The position numbers were made by a program, and so were the translations under genes. A DNA stretch of 64,000 nucleotides from Chrysogorgia sp. JL179-B06 (Eukaryota; Cnidaria; Anthozoa; Scleralcyonacea; Chrysogorgiidae). The notes below the pieces were generated by a model. It was not told where the DNA came from, did no database searches, and worked only from the letters and a program-made list of their open reading frames with translations. Location of the stretch: assembly GCA_035772405.1 (NCBI GenBank), contig JAYKKM010000156.1, positions 1,521,501 through 1,585,500 on the forward strand, read 5' to 3'. The first letter of the stretch is position 1; each line of letters begins with the position of its first letter. Below, one piece after another: positions 47,851 to 61,984 of this stretch.

Positions 47851-50800
47851 AGTATTATGACTTTATCACATCAGTATTATAACTTTATCACATCAGTATT
47901 ACAACTTTATCACATCAGTATTATAACTTTATCACATCAGTATTATAACTTTATCACATCAGTATTACAACTTTTTCACATCAGTATTATAACTTTATCA
48001 CATCAGTATTATAACTTTATCACATCAGTATTACAACTTTATCACATCAGTATTACAACTTTTTCACATCAGTATTATAACTTTATCACATCAGTATTAC
48101 AACTTTATCACATCAGTATTATAACTTTATCACATCAGTATTATGACTTTATCACATCAGTATTATAACTTTATCACATCAGTATTATAATACCGATGAC
48201 ATCAGTATTATAACTTTATCACATCAGTATTATGACTTTATCACATCAGTATTATAACTTTATCACATCAGTATTACAACTTTTTCACATCAGTATTATA
48301 ACTTTATCACATCAGTATTATGACTTTATCACATCAGTATTATAACTTTATCACATCAGTATTACAACTTTATCACATCAGTATTATAACTTTATCACAT
48401 CAGTATTATGACTTTATCACATCAGTATTATAACTTTATCACATCAGTATTACAACTTTTTCACATCAGTATTATAACTTTATCACATCAGTATTATGAC
48501 TTTATCACATCAGTATTATAACTTTATCACATCAATATTATGACTTTATCACATCAGTATTATAACTTTATCACATCAGTATTATAAATTTATCACATCA
48601 GTATTATAACTTTTTCACATCAGTATTATAACTTTATCACATCAGTATTACAACTTTTTCACATCAATATTATAACTTTATCACATCAGTATTATAACTT
48701 TATCACATCAGTGTTACAACTTTATCACATCAGTGTTACAACTTTATCACATCAGTATTACATCTTTTCCACATCTGTATCATAAATTTATTACATCAGT
48801 ATAATAACTTTATCACATCAGTATAATAACTTTATCACATCAGTATTATAACTTTATCACATCAGTATTACAACTTTATCACATCAGTATTATAACTTTA
48901 TCACATCAGTATTATAACTTTATCACATCAGTATTATAATACCGATGACATCAGTATTATAACTTTATCACATCAGTATTATAACTTTATCACATCAGTA
49001 TTACAACTTTTTCACATCAGTATTATAACTTTTTCACATCAGTATTATAACTTTATCACATCAGTATTATAACTTTATCACATCAGTATTATAACTTTAT
49101 CACATCAGTATTATAACTTTATCACATCAGTATTATGACTTTATCACATCAGTATTATAACTTTATCACATCAGTATTACAACTTTTTCACATCAGTATT
49201 ATAACTTTATCACATCAGTATTATGACTTTATCACATCAGTATTATAACTTTATCACATCAATATTATGACTTTATTACATCAGTATTATAACTTTATCA
49301 CATCAGTATTATAACTTTATCACATCAGTATTATAACTTTTTCACATCAGTATTATAACTTTATCACATCAGTATTACAACTTTTTCACATCAATATTAT
49401 AACTTTATCACATCAGTATTATAACTTTATCACATCAGTATTATGACTTTATCACATCAGTATTATAACTTTATCACATCAGTATTACAACTTCTTCACA
49501 TCAGTATTATAACTTTATCACATCAGTATGACAACTTTATCACATCAGTATTACAACTTTATCACATCAGTATGAAGTTTATTACATCACTATTACAAAT
49601 TTATCACATCAGTATTATAACTTTATCACATCAGTATTATAAATTTATCACATCAGTATTATAACTTTATCACATCAGTATTACAACTTTATCACATCAG
49701 TTGTAATACTGATGTGATAAAGTTTATAATACTGATGTGATAAAGTTATAATTAACTTTATCACATCAGTATTATAACTTTATCACATCAGTATTACAAC
49801 TTTATCACATCAGTATTATAACTTTATCACATCAGTATTATAACTTTATCACATCAGTATTACAACTTTATCACATCAGTATTATAACTTTATCACATCA
49901 GTATTATAACTTTATCACATCAGTATTACAACTTTATCACATCAGTATTATAACTTTATCACATCAGTATTATAAATTTATCACATCAGTATTATAACTT
50001 TATCACATCAGTATTACAACTTTATCACATCAGTTGTAATACTGATGTGATAAAGTTATAATACTGATGTGATAAAGTGATAATTAACTTTATCACATCA
50101 GTATTATAACTTTATCACATCAGTATTACAACTTTATCACATCAGTATTATAACTTTATCACATCAGTATTATAACTTTATCACATCAGTATTACAACTT
50201 TATCACATCAGTATTATAACTTTATCACATCAGTATTATAACTTTATCACATCAGTATTACAACTTTATCACATCAGTATTATAACTTTATCACATCAGT
50301 ATTATAACTTTATCACATCAGTATTATAACTTTATCACATCAGTATTACAACTTTATCACATCAGTATTACAACTTTTTCACATCAGTATTATAACTTTA
50401 TCACATCAGTATTACAACTTTATCACATCAGTATTATAACTTTATCACATCAGTATTATGACTTTATCACATCAGTATTATAACTTTATCACATCAGTAT
50501 TATAATACCGATGACATCAGTATTATAACTTTATCACATCAGTATTATGACTTTATCACATCAGTATTATGACTTTTATCACATCAGTATTACAACTTTT
50601 TTCACATCAGTATTATAACTTTATCACATCAGTATTATAACTTTATCACATCAGTATTATAACTTTATCACATCAGTATTACAACTTTATCACATCAGTA
50701 TTATAACTTTATCACATCAGTATTATGACTTTATCACATCAGTATTATAACTTTATCACATCAGTATTACAACTTTTTCACATCAGTATTATAACTTTAT

Positions 50801-52042
50801 CACATCAGTATTATGACTTTATCACATCAGTATTATAACTTTATCAAATCAATATTATGACTTTATCACATCAGTATTATAACTTTATCACATCAGTATT
50901 ATAAATTTATCACATCAGTATTATAACTTTTTCACATCAGTATTATAACTTTATCACATCAGTATTACAACTTTTTCACATCAATATTATAACTTTATCA
51001 CATCAGTATTATAACTTTATCACATCAGTGTTACAACTTTATCACATCAGTGTTACAACTTTATCACATCAGTATTACAATCTTTTCCACATCTGTATCA
51101 TAAATTTATTACATCAGTATAATAACTTTATCACATCAGTATAATAACTTTATCACATCAGTATTATAACTTTATCACATCAGTATTAAAACTTTATCAC
51201 ATCAGTATTACAACTTTATCACATCAGTATTATAACTTTATCACATCAGTATTATAACTTTATCACATCAGTATTATAATACCGATGACATCAGTATTAT
51301 AACTTTATCACATCAGTATTATAACTTTATCACATCAGTATTACAACTTTTTCACATCAGTATTATAACTTTTTCACATCAGTATTATAACTTTATCACA
51401 TCAGTATTATAACTTTATCACATCAGTATTATAACTTTATCACATCAGTATTATAACTTTATCACATCAGTATTATGACTTGATCACATCAGTATTATAA
51501 CTTTATCACATCAGTATTACAACTTTTTCACATCAGTATTATAACTTTATCACATCAGTATTATGACTTTATCACATCAGTATTATAACTTTATCACATC
51601 AATATTATGACTTTATTACATCAGTATTATAACTTTATCACATCAGTATTATAACTTTATCACATCAGTATTATAACTTTTTCACATCAGTATTATAACT
51701 TTATCACATCAGCATTACAACTTTTTCACATCAATATTATAACTTTATCACATCAGTATTATAACTTTATCACATCAGTATTATGACTTTATCACATCAG
51801 TATTATAACTTTATCACATCAGTATTACAACTTCTTCACATCAGTATTATAACTTTATCACATCAGTATGACAACTTTATCACATCAGTATTACAACTTT
51901 ATCACATCAGTATGAAGTTTATTACATCACTATTACAAATTTATCACATCAGTATTATAACTTTATCACATCAGTATTATAAATTTATCACATCAGTATT
52001 ATAACTTTATCACATCAGTATTACAACTTTATCACATCAGTT

Positions 52043-52709
52043 GTAATACTGATGTGATAAAGTTATAATACTGATGTGATAAAGTTATAATACTGATGTG
52101 ATAAAGTTGTAATACTGATGTGATAAAGTTATAATACCGATGTGATAAAGTTATAATACTGATGTGATAAAGTTGTAATACTGATGTGATAAAGTTATAA
52201 TACTGATGTGACAATGTTAATTATAACTTTATCACATCAGTATTATAACTTTATCACAACAGTATTACAACTGATGTGATAAAGTTGTAATACTGATGTG
52301 ATAAAGTTATAATACTGATGTGATAAATTTATAATACTGATGTGATAAAGTTATAATACTGATGTGATAAATTTGTAATAGTGATGTAATAAACTTCATA
52401 CTGATGTGATAAAGTTGTAATACTGATGTGATAAAGTTGTCATACTGATGTGATAAAGTTATAATACTGATGTGAAGAAGTTGTAATACTGATGTGATAA
52501 AGTTATAATACTGATGTGATAAAGTCATAATACTGATGTGATAAAGTTATAATACTGATGTGATAAAGTTATAATATTGATGTGAAAAAGTTGTAATACT
52601 GATGTGATAAAGTTATAATACTGATGTGAAAAAGTTATAATACTGATGTGATAAAGTTGTAATACTGATGTGATAAAGTTATAATACTGATGTGATAAAG
52701 TTATAATTA
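52043..52709. repeat. Inverted block inside the satellite array
   Basis: From 52043 to about 52213, and again from about 52270 to 52709, monomers run in reverse orientation (GTTATAATACTGATGTGAT); a short forward stretch lies between (about 52214-52268). The reversed part contains the same 73-codon variant string on the minus strand (52528-52307) that appears in forward orientation at 51783 and 52883, so a whole higher-order segment was inverted. Confidence 0.93.
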
Positions 52710-52999
52710 ACTTTATCACATCAGTATTATAACTTTATCACATCAGTATTACAACTTTATCACATCAGTAGTATAACTTTTTCACATCAGTATTATAACT
52801 TTATCACATCAGTATTACAACTTTTTCACATCAATATTATAACTTTATCACATCAGTATTATAACTTTATCACATCAGTATTATGACTTTATCACATCAG
52901 TATTATAACTTTATCACATCAGTATTACAACTTCTTCACATCAGTATTATAACTTTATCACATCAGTATGACAACTTTATCACATCAGTATTACAACTT

Positions 53000-55900
53000 T
53001 ATCACATCAGTATGAAGTTTATTACATCACTATTACAAATTTATCACATCAGTATTATAACTTTATCACATCAGTATTATAAATTTATCACATCAGTATT
53101 ATAACTTTATCACATCAGTATTACAACTTTATCACATCAGTTGTAATACTGATGTGATAAAGTTATAATACTGATGTGATAAAGTTATAATTAACTTTAT
53201 CACATCAGTATTATAACTTTATCACATCAGTATTACAACTTTATCACATCAGTATTATAACTTTATCACATCGGTATTATAACTTTATCACATCAGTATT
53301 ACAACTTTATCACATCAGTATTATAACTTTATCACATCAGTATTATATACTTTTATCATATCAGTATTAATATCTCTATCACATCAGTATCACAACTTTA
53401 TCACATCAGTATTATGACTTTATCACATCAGTATTACAGCTTTATCACATCAGTATTATAACTTTATCACATCAGTATTATAACTTTATCACATCAGTAT
53501 TATAACTTTATCACATCAGTATTACAACTTTTTCACATCAGTATCATAACTTTATCACATCAGTATTATAACTTTATCACATCAGTATGAAGTTTGTTAC
53601 ATCACTATTACAACTTTATCACATCAGTATTGCAAGTTTATCACATCAGTATTACAACTTTATTACATCAGTATTATAACTTTATCACATCAGTATTATA
53701 ACTTTATCCCATCAGTATTATAACTTTATCACATCAGTATTACAACTTTATCACATCAGTATTATAACTTTATCACATCAGTATTATAACTTTATCACAT
53801 CAGTATTACAACTTTATCTCATCAGTATTACAACTTTATCATAACAGTATTATAACTTTACATCAGTATTATAACTTTATCCCATCAGTATTATAACTTT
53901 ATCACATCAGTATTACAACTTTATCACATCAGTATTATAACTTTATCACATCAGTATTATAACTTTATCACATCAGTATTACAACTTTATCACATCAGTA
54001 TTACAACTTTATCATATCAGTATTATAACTTTATCACATCAGTATTACAACTTTATCACACCAGTATTATAATTTTATCACATCAGTAATATAACTTTAT
54101 CACATCAGTGTTACAACTTTATCACATCAGTGTTACAACTTTATCACATCAGTATCACAACTTTATCACATCAGTATTATAACTTTATCACATAAGTATT
54201 ATAACTTTATCACATCAGTATTATAACTTTATCACATCAGTATTATAACTTTATCACGTCAGTATTATAACTTTATAACATCAGTATTATAACTTTATCA
54301 CATCAGTATTACAACTTTATCACATCAGTATTATAACTTTATCACATCAGTATTATAACTTTATCACATCAGTATTACAACTTTATCTCATCAGTATTAC
54401 AACTTTATCATAACAGTATTATAACTTTACATCAGTATTATAACTTTATCCCATCAGTATTATAACTTTATCACATCAGTATTACAACTTTATCACATCA
54501 GTATTATAACTTTATCACATCAGTATTATAACTTTATCACATCAGTATTACAATTTTATCACATCAGTATTACAACTTTATCATATCAGTATTATAACTT
54601 TATCACATCAGTATTACAACTTTATCACATCAGTATTATAATTTTATCACATCAGTAATATAACTTTATCACATCAGTGTTACAAACTTTATCACATCAG
54701 TGTTACAACTTTATCACATCAGTATCACAACTTTATCACATCAGTATTATAACTTTATCACATAAGTATTATAACTTTATCACATCAGTATTATAACTTT
54801 ATCACATCAGTATTATAACTTTATCACGTCAGTATTATAACTTTATAACATCAGTTATTATAACTTTATCACATCAGTATTATAACTTTATCACATCAGT
54901 ATTATAACTTTATCACATCAGTATTACAACTTTATCACATCAGTATTATAACTTTATCACATCAGTATTATAACTTTATCATATCAGTATTATATCTCTA
55001 TCACATCAGTATCACAACTTTATCACATCAGTATTATGACTTTATCACATCAGTATTACAGCTTTATCACATCAGTATTATAACTTTATCACATCAGTAT
55101 TATAACTTTATCACATCAGTATTATAACTTTATCACATCAGTATTACAACTTTTTCACATCAGTATCATAACTTTATCACATCAGTATTATAACTTTATC
55201 ACATCAGTATGAAGTTTGTTACATCACTATTACAACTTTATCACATCAGTATTGCAAGTTTATCACATCAGTATTACAACTTTATTACATCAGTATTATA
55301 ACTTTATCACATCAGTATTATAACTTTATCCCATCAGTATTATAACTTTATCACATCAGTATTACAACTTTATCACATCAGTATTATAACTTTATCACAT
55401 CAGTATTATAACTTTATCACATCAGTATTACAACTTTATTCATCAGTATTACAACTTTATCATAACAGTATTATAACTTTACATCAGTATTATAACTTTA
55501 TCCCATCAGTATTATAACTTTATCACATCAGTATTACAACTTTATCACATCAGTATTATAACTTTATCACATCAGTATTATAACTTTATCACATCAGTAT
55601 TACAACTTTATCACATCAGTATTACAACTTTATCATATCAGTATTATAACTTTATCACATCAGTATTACAACTTTATCACACCAGTATTATAATTTTATC
55701 ACATCAGTAATATAACTTTATCACATCAGTGTTACAACTTTATCACATCAGTGTTACAACTTTATCACATCAGTATCACAACTTTATCACATCAGTATTA
55801 TAACTTTATCACATAAGTATTATAACTTTATCACATCAGTATTATAACTTTATCACATCAGTATTATAACTTTATCACGTCAGTATTATAACTTTATAAC

Positions 55901-56520
55901 ATCAGTATTATAACTTTATCACATCAGTATTACAACTTTATCACATCAGTATTATAACTTTATCACATCAGTATTATAACTTTATCACATCAGTATTACA
56001 ACTTTATCTCATCAGTATTACAACTTTATCATAACAGTATTATAACTTTACATCAGTATTATAACTTTATCCCATCAGTATTATAACTTTATCACATCAG
56101 TATTACAACTTTATCACATCAGTATTATAACTTTATCACATCAGTATTATAACTTTATCACATCAGTATTACAATTTTATCACATCAGTATTACAACTTT
56201 ATCATATCAGTATTATAACTTTATCACATCAGTATTACAACTTTATCACATCAGTATTATAATTTTATCACATCAGTAATATAACTTTATCACATCAGTG
56301 TTACAACTTTATCACATCAGTGTTACAACTTTATCACATCAGTATCACAACTTTATCACATCAGTATTATAACTTTATCACATAAGTATTATAACTTTAT
56401 CACATCAGTATTATAACTTTATCACATCAGTATTATAACTTTATCACGTCAGTATTATAACTTTATAACATCAGTATTATAACTTTATCACATCAGTATT
56501 ATAACTTTATCACATCAGTA
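53000..56520. repeat. Higher-order duplications in the satellite, periods about 1,620 and 573 bp
   Basis: The variant CACATAAGTATT occurs at about 54192, 54765, 55811 and 56384: pairs 573 bp apart, repeated after 1,619 bp. ATGAAGTTTGTTACATCAC at about 53586 and 55208 supports the same longer period. Confidence 0.8.
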
Positions 56521-56859
56521 TTACAACTTTATCGCATCAGTGTTACAACTTTATCGCATCAGTATTACAACTTTATCACAGCAGTATTATAACTTTATCA
56601 CATCAGTATTATAACTTTATCACATCAGTATTACAACTTTATCACATCAGTATTATAATTTTATCACATCAGTATTATAACTTTATCACATATGTATTAT
56701 AACTTTATCACATCAGTATTATAACTTTATCACATCAGTATTATAACTTTATCACATTATTATGACTTTATCACATCAGTATTATAACTTTATCATATCA
56801 GTGTTACAACTTTTTCACATCAGTATCATAACTTTATCACATCAGTATTATAATGTTAT

Positions 56860-59800
56860 CACATCAGTATGAAGTTTATTACATCACTATTACAACTTTA
56901 TCACATCAGTATTGCAACCTTATCATATCAGTATTACAACTTTATTACATCAGTATTATAACTTTATCACATCAGTATTATAACTTTATCACATCAGTAT
57001 TATGATTTATCACATCAGTATTATAACTTCATCATATCAGTATTACAACTTTTTCACATCAGTATCATAACTTTATCACATCAGTATTATAATTTTATCA
57101 CATCAGTATGAAGTTTATTACATCACTATTACAACTTTATCACATCAGTATTGCAACTTTATCATATCAGTATTACAACTTTATTACATCAGTATTATAA
57201 CTTTATCACATCAGTATTATAACTTTATCACATCAGTATTATAACTTTATCACATCAGTATTTCAACTTTATCACATCAGTATTATAACTTTATCACATC
57301 AGTATTATAACTTTATCACATCAGTGTTACAACTTTATCGCATCAGTGTTACAACTTTATCACATCAGTATCACAACTTTATCACATCAGTATTACAACT
57401 TTATCACATCAGTATTACAACTTTATCACATCAGTATTACAACTTTATCACTTTATCACATCAGTATTATAACTTTATCACATCAGTATTATAACTTTAT
57501 CACATCAGTATTATAACTTTATCACATCAGTATTACAACTTTATCACATCAGTATTATAACTTTATCACATCAGTATTATAACTTTATCACATCAGTATT
57601 ATAACTTTATCACATCAGTATGAAGTTTATTACATCTCTATTACAACTTTATCAAATCAGTATTGCAAACTTTATCACATCAGTATTGCAACTTTATCAC
57701 ATCAGTATTACAACTTTATTACATCAGTATTATAACTTTATCACATCAGTATTATAACTTTATCACATCAGTATTATAACTTTATCACATTATTATGACT
57801 TTATCACATCAGTATTATAACTTTATCATATCAGTGTTACAACTTTTTCACATCAGTATCATAACTTCATCACATCAGTATTATAATGTTATCACATCAG
57901 TATGAAGTTTATTACATCACTATTACAACTTTATCACATCAGTATTGCAACATTATCATATCAGTATTACAACTTTATTACATCAGTATTATAACTTTAT
58001 CACATCAGTATTATAACTTTATCACATCAGTATTATGACTTTATCACATCAGTATTATAACTTCATCATATCAGTATTACAACTTTTTCACATCAGTATC
58101 ATAACTTTATCACATCAGTATTATAATTTTATCACATCAGTATGAAGTTTATTACATCACTATTACAACTTTATCACATCAGTATTGCAACTTTATCATA
58201 TCAGTATTACAACTTTATTACATCAGTATTATAACTTTATCACATCAGTGTTACAACTTTATCACATCAGTATCACAACTTTATCACATCAGTATTATAA
58301 CTTTATCACATAAGTATTATAACTTTATCACATCAGTATTATAACTTTATCACATCAGTATTATAACTTTATCACATCAGTATTATAACTTTATCACGTC
58401 AGTATTATAACTTTATAACATCAGTATTATAACTTTATCACATCAGTATTATAACTTTATCACATCAGTATTACAACTTTATCGCATCAGTGTTACAACT
58501 TTATCGCATCAGTATTACAACTTTGTCACATCAGTATTATAACTTTATCACATCAGTATTACAACTTTATCACAGCAGTATTATAATTTTATCACATTAG
58601 TATTATAACTTTATCACATCAGTATTATAACTTTATCACATCAGTATTACAACTTTATCACATCAGTATTATAATTTTATCACATCAGTATTATAACTTT
58701 ATCACATCAGTATTACAACTTTATCACATCAGTATTATAACTTTATCACATCAGTATTACAACTTTATCACAGCAGTATTATAACTTTATCACATCAGTA
58801 TTATAACTTTATCACATCAGTATTACAACTTTATCACATCAGTATTATAATTTTATCACATCAGTATTATAACTTTATCACATATGTATTATAACTTTAT
58901 GACATCAGTATTATAACTTTATCACATCAGTATTATAACTTTATCACATTATTATGATTTTATCACATCAGTATTATAACTTTATCATATCAGTGTTACA
59001 ACTTTTCACATCAGTATCATAACTTTATCACATCAGTATTATAATGTTATCACATCAGTATGAAGTTTATTACATCACTATTACAACTTTATCACATCAG
59101 TATTGCAACCTTATCATATCAGTATTACAACTTTATTACATCAGTATTATAACTTTATCACATCAGTATTATAACTTTATCACATCAGTATTATGACTTT
59201 ATCACATCAGTATTATAACTTCATCATATCAGTATTACAACTTTTTCACATCAGTATCATAACTTTATCACATCAGTATTATAATTTTTATCACATCAGT
59301 ATGAAGTTTATTACATCACTATTACAACTTTATCACATCAGTATTGCAACTTTATCATATCAGTATTACAACTTTATTACATCAGTATTATAACTTTATC
59401 ACATCAGTATTATAACTTTATCACATCAGTATTATAACTTTATCACATCAGTATTACAACTTTATCACATCAGTATTATAACTTTATCACATCAGTATTA
59501 TAACTTTATCACATCAGTATTACAACATTATCACATCAGTATTATAACTTTATCACGTCAGTATTATAACTAATTTATCACGTCAGTATTATAACTTTAT
59601 CACATCAGTATTTCAACTTTATCACATCAGTATTATAACTTTATCACATCAGTATTATAACTTTATCACATCAGTGTTACAACTTTATCGCATCAGTGTT
59701 ACAACTTTATCACATCAGTATCACAACTTTATCACATCAGTATTACAACTTTATCACATCAGTATTACAACTTTATCACTTTATCACATCAGTATTATAA

Positions 59801-60900
59801 CTTTATCACATCAGTATTACAACTTTATCACATCAGTATTATAACTTTATCACATCAGTATTATAACTTTATCACATCAGTATTATAACTTTATCACATC
59901 AGTATGAAGTTTATTACATCTCTATTACAACTTTATCAAATCAGTATTGCAACTTTATCACATCAGTATTGCAACTTTATCACATCAGTATTACAACTTT
60001 ATTACATCAGTATTATAACTTTATCACATCAGTATTATAACTTTATCACATCAGTATTATAACTTTATCACATCAGTATTACAACTTTATCACATCAGTA
60101 TTATAACTTTATCACATCAGCATTATAACTTTATCACATCAGTATTATAACTTTATCACATCAGTATTATAACTTTATCACATCAGTATTATAACTTTAT
60201 CACATCAGTATTATAACTTTATCACATCAGTATTACAACTTTATCACATCAGTATTATAACTTTATCACATCAGTATTATAACTTTATCACATCAGTATT
60301 ATAACTTTATCACATCAGTATTATAACTTTATCACATCAGTATTACAACATTATCACATCAGTATTATAACTTTATCACGTCAGTATTATAACTAATTTA
60401 TCACGTCAGTATTATAACTTTATCACATCAGTATTTCAACTTTATCACATCAGTATTATAACTTTATCACATCAGTATTATAACTTTATCACATCAGTGT
60501 TACAACTTTATCGCATCAGTGTTACAACTTTATCACATCAGTATCACAACTTTATCACATCAGTATTACAACTTTATCACATCAGTATTACAACTTTATC
60601 ACTTTATCACATCAGTATTATAACTTTATCACATCAGTATTATAACTTTATCACATCAGTATTACAACTTTATCACATCAGTATTATAACTTTATCACAT
60701 CAGTATTATAACTTTATCACATCAGTATTATAACTTTATCACATCAGTATGAAGTTTATTACTTCTCTATTACAACTTTATCAAATCAGTATTGCAACTT
60801 TATCACATCAGTATTGCAACTTTATCACATCAGTATTACAACTTTATTACATCAGTATTATAACTTTATCACATCAGTATTATAACTTTATCACATCAGT
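56860..60900. repeat. Distinct satellite sub-domain with ~1.03-1.16 kb repeats
   Basis: ATGAAGTTTATTACATCAC variants at about 56873, 57112, 57905, 58144, 59063 and 59305 form pairs about 240 bp apart that recur every 1.03-1.16 kb. A short-unit variant (TTTATCACTTTATCAC) appears at about 57444, 59773 and 60601 and not in the earlier part of the array. Confidence 0.7.
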
Positions 60901-61183
60901 ATTATAACTTTATCACATCAGTATTACAACTTTATCACATCAGTATTATAACTTTATCACATCAGCATTATAACTTTATCACATCAGTATTACAACTTTA
61001 TCACATCAGTATTATAACTTTATCACATCAGTATTATAACTTTATCACATCAGTATTACAACTTTATCACATCAGTATTATAACTTTATCACATCAGTAT
61101 TATAACTTTATCACATCAGTATTACAACTTTATCGCATCAGTATTACAACTTTTTCACATCAGTATTATAACTTTATCACATC

Positions 61184-61450
61184 GAATATTGAATCCTAAC
61201 GTAACAAATAATATCGAGCCATCATTTGTTAATGAGAAACGATTTCGGAAACTAAAAATAAATTTTACATTGTCATTGGCGTGTTAATTAAACCACCTTG
61301 CAATTCCATTCACAAATGTAGATAATCATCTAGAATATTTTCTCTTAAATGTTGTTTTTTTATGCTTAGCATCTGATTTATAACAAAATGCACCATTAAA
61401 ATAGTGTTTTGAAAACCTAACATTTCAGAGATCCAAATTTTTAGAAGGCT
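61184..61450. other. Unique AT-rich flank of the satellite
   Basis: Single-copy sequence where the 22-bp array stops. No gene is recognised. Confidence 0.4.
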
Positions 61451-61451
61451 C

Positions 61452-61488
61452 GTGCCTTCGGCACTCGCCCCCCCCCCCCCCCCCCCCC
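61452..61488. repeat. Small hairpin followed by a 21-base poly-C tract
   Basis: GTGCC-TTC-GGCAC (61452-61464) forms a five-pair hairpin; three bases on comes a run of 21 C (61468-61488). Runs this long are rare and length-unstable; the true length may differ from the assembly. Confidence 0.9.
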
Positions 61489-61499
61489 AAATATTTCGT

Positions 61500-61984
61500 C
61501 AAGTGTCCGCCACTGTGCGTGCTTTCCTGGTTAGAGGAAATTTAACCTGTGAGTCGCTGTATTTGTTGTAGAGTTGAATAGTTTATCACACATATCTTCG
61601 CGTCTTTTATACAAAGTACATATGTTAAACTTGTCAAGATTGCTCTGGTAAGACACTGCCGGTGAAATGATACTTAGAGCACGCTTTTGCACTCGTTACT
61701 GATCGTTGTTGAGGTAATTCGGAAGTGAATGATGGAAGACGGTGGCAGTATTCAAGGACAGGTCTAATGCAAATACAATAAAAATTCACTAACTCATTTG
61801 CTGGAACATTGGCGCGCTTTAGTAGCACAAGAAAATAGAGGCGCTTGTTAGCTTTCTTGATTATATCGTCGAGCTGGTGGTTCCACTGAAGATTATTTGA
61901 AAGGGTAACGCCCAATATCTTAGTATGGGTGTCAATATAGGTAATTCCTTTCCATTTACAGTAGTTGGGTCGAAAATTAGCCTG
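61500..61984 (-). mobile_element. LINE RT C-terminal fragment, downstream half of a split element
   Basis: Minus strand reads 'TKILGVTLSNNLQWNHQLDD', 'IIKKANKRLYFLVLLKRANV', 'ELVNFYCICIRPVLEYC', then degraded text. This is the post-catalytic part of a CR1/L2-like RT protein. Similarity begins at about 61984 with 'FRPNYCKWKG' and the matching upstream piece is at 62885-63002, so the element was split by the cluster between them. Confidence 0.85.

Larger units (their letters stand above)
27261..51290. repeat. Domain of the shortened ACCGATGACATCAG monomer variant
   Basis: The variant occurs at about 27261, 28032, 30667, 35386, 35651, 35939, 36424, 37239, 37725, 38541, 39137, 39909, 42081, 45284, 45681, 46738, 47817, 48192, 48941, 50507 and 51281, and not later. 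Some spacings repeat (485/815 then 486/816 bp), giving a higher-order unit near 1.3 kb between 35.9 and 38.5 kb. Confidence 0.85.
27140..61183. repeat. 22-bp satellite array, about 34 kb
   Basis: About 1,550 monomer equivalents of ACTTTATCACATCAG + TATTATA. Common variants are TATTACA, TATTATG, TTTTTCACATC, CAATATT, TGTTACA and a shortened ATACCGATGACATCAG unit. Since 22 leaves remainder one on division by three, each frame cycles through all phases every 66 bp and stays open only where ATTACAAC replaces ATTATAAC; hence recurrent frames of 60-103 codons ('MTLSHQYYNFITSVLQ') with no coding meaning. The array has higher-order structure and short inverted segments, listed separately. The role is unknown; centromeric or heterochromatic satellite is possible. 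Confidence 0.98.

Noticed and set aside
27140..61183. Many 60-103-codon frames such as 'MTLSHQYYNFITSVLQ' as a repeated protein family
   Set aside because: They are phase products of a 22-bp monomer; they open and close with one T/C variant and have no start or splice context.
27140..61183. CRISPR array
   Set aside because: Monomers are directly contiguous with no unique spacers, and the genome context is animal nuclear DNA.
27140..61183. Hammerhead ribozyme-type satellite
   Set aside because: The minus strand contains CTGATG but not CTGATGA with a matching GAAA core and stems in the consensus unit; only rare CTGATGAGAT variants come close.
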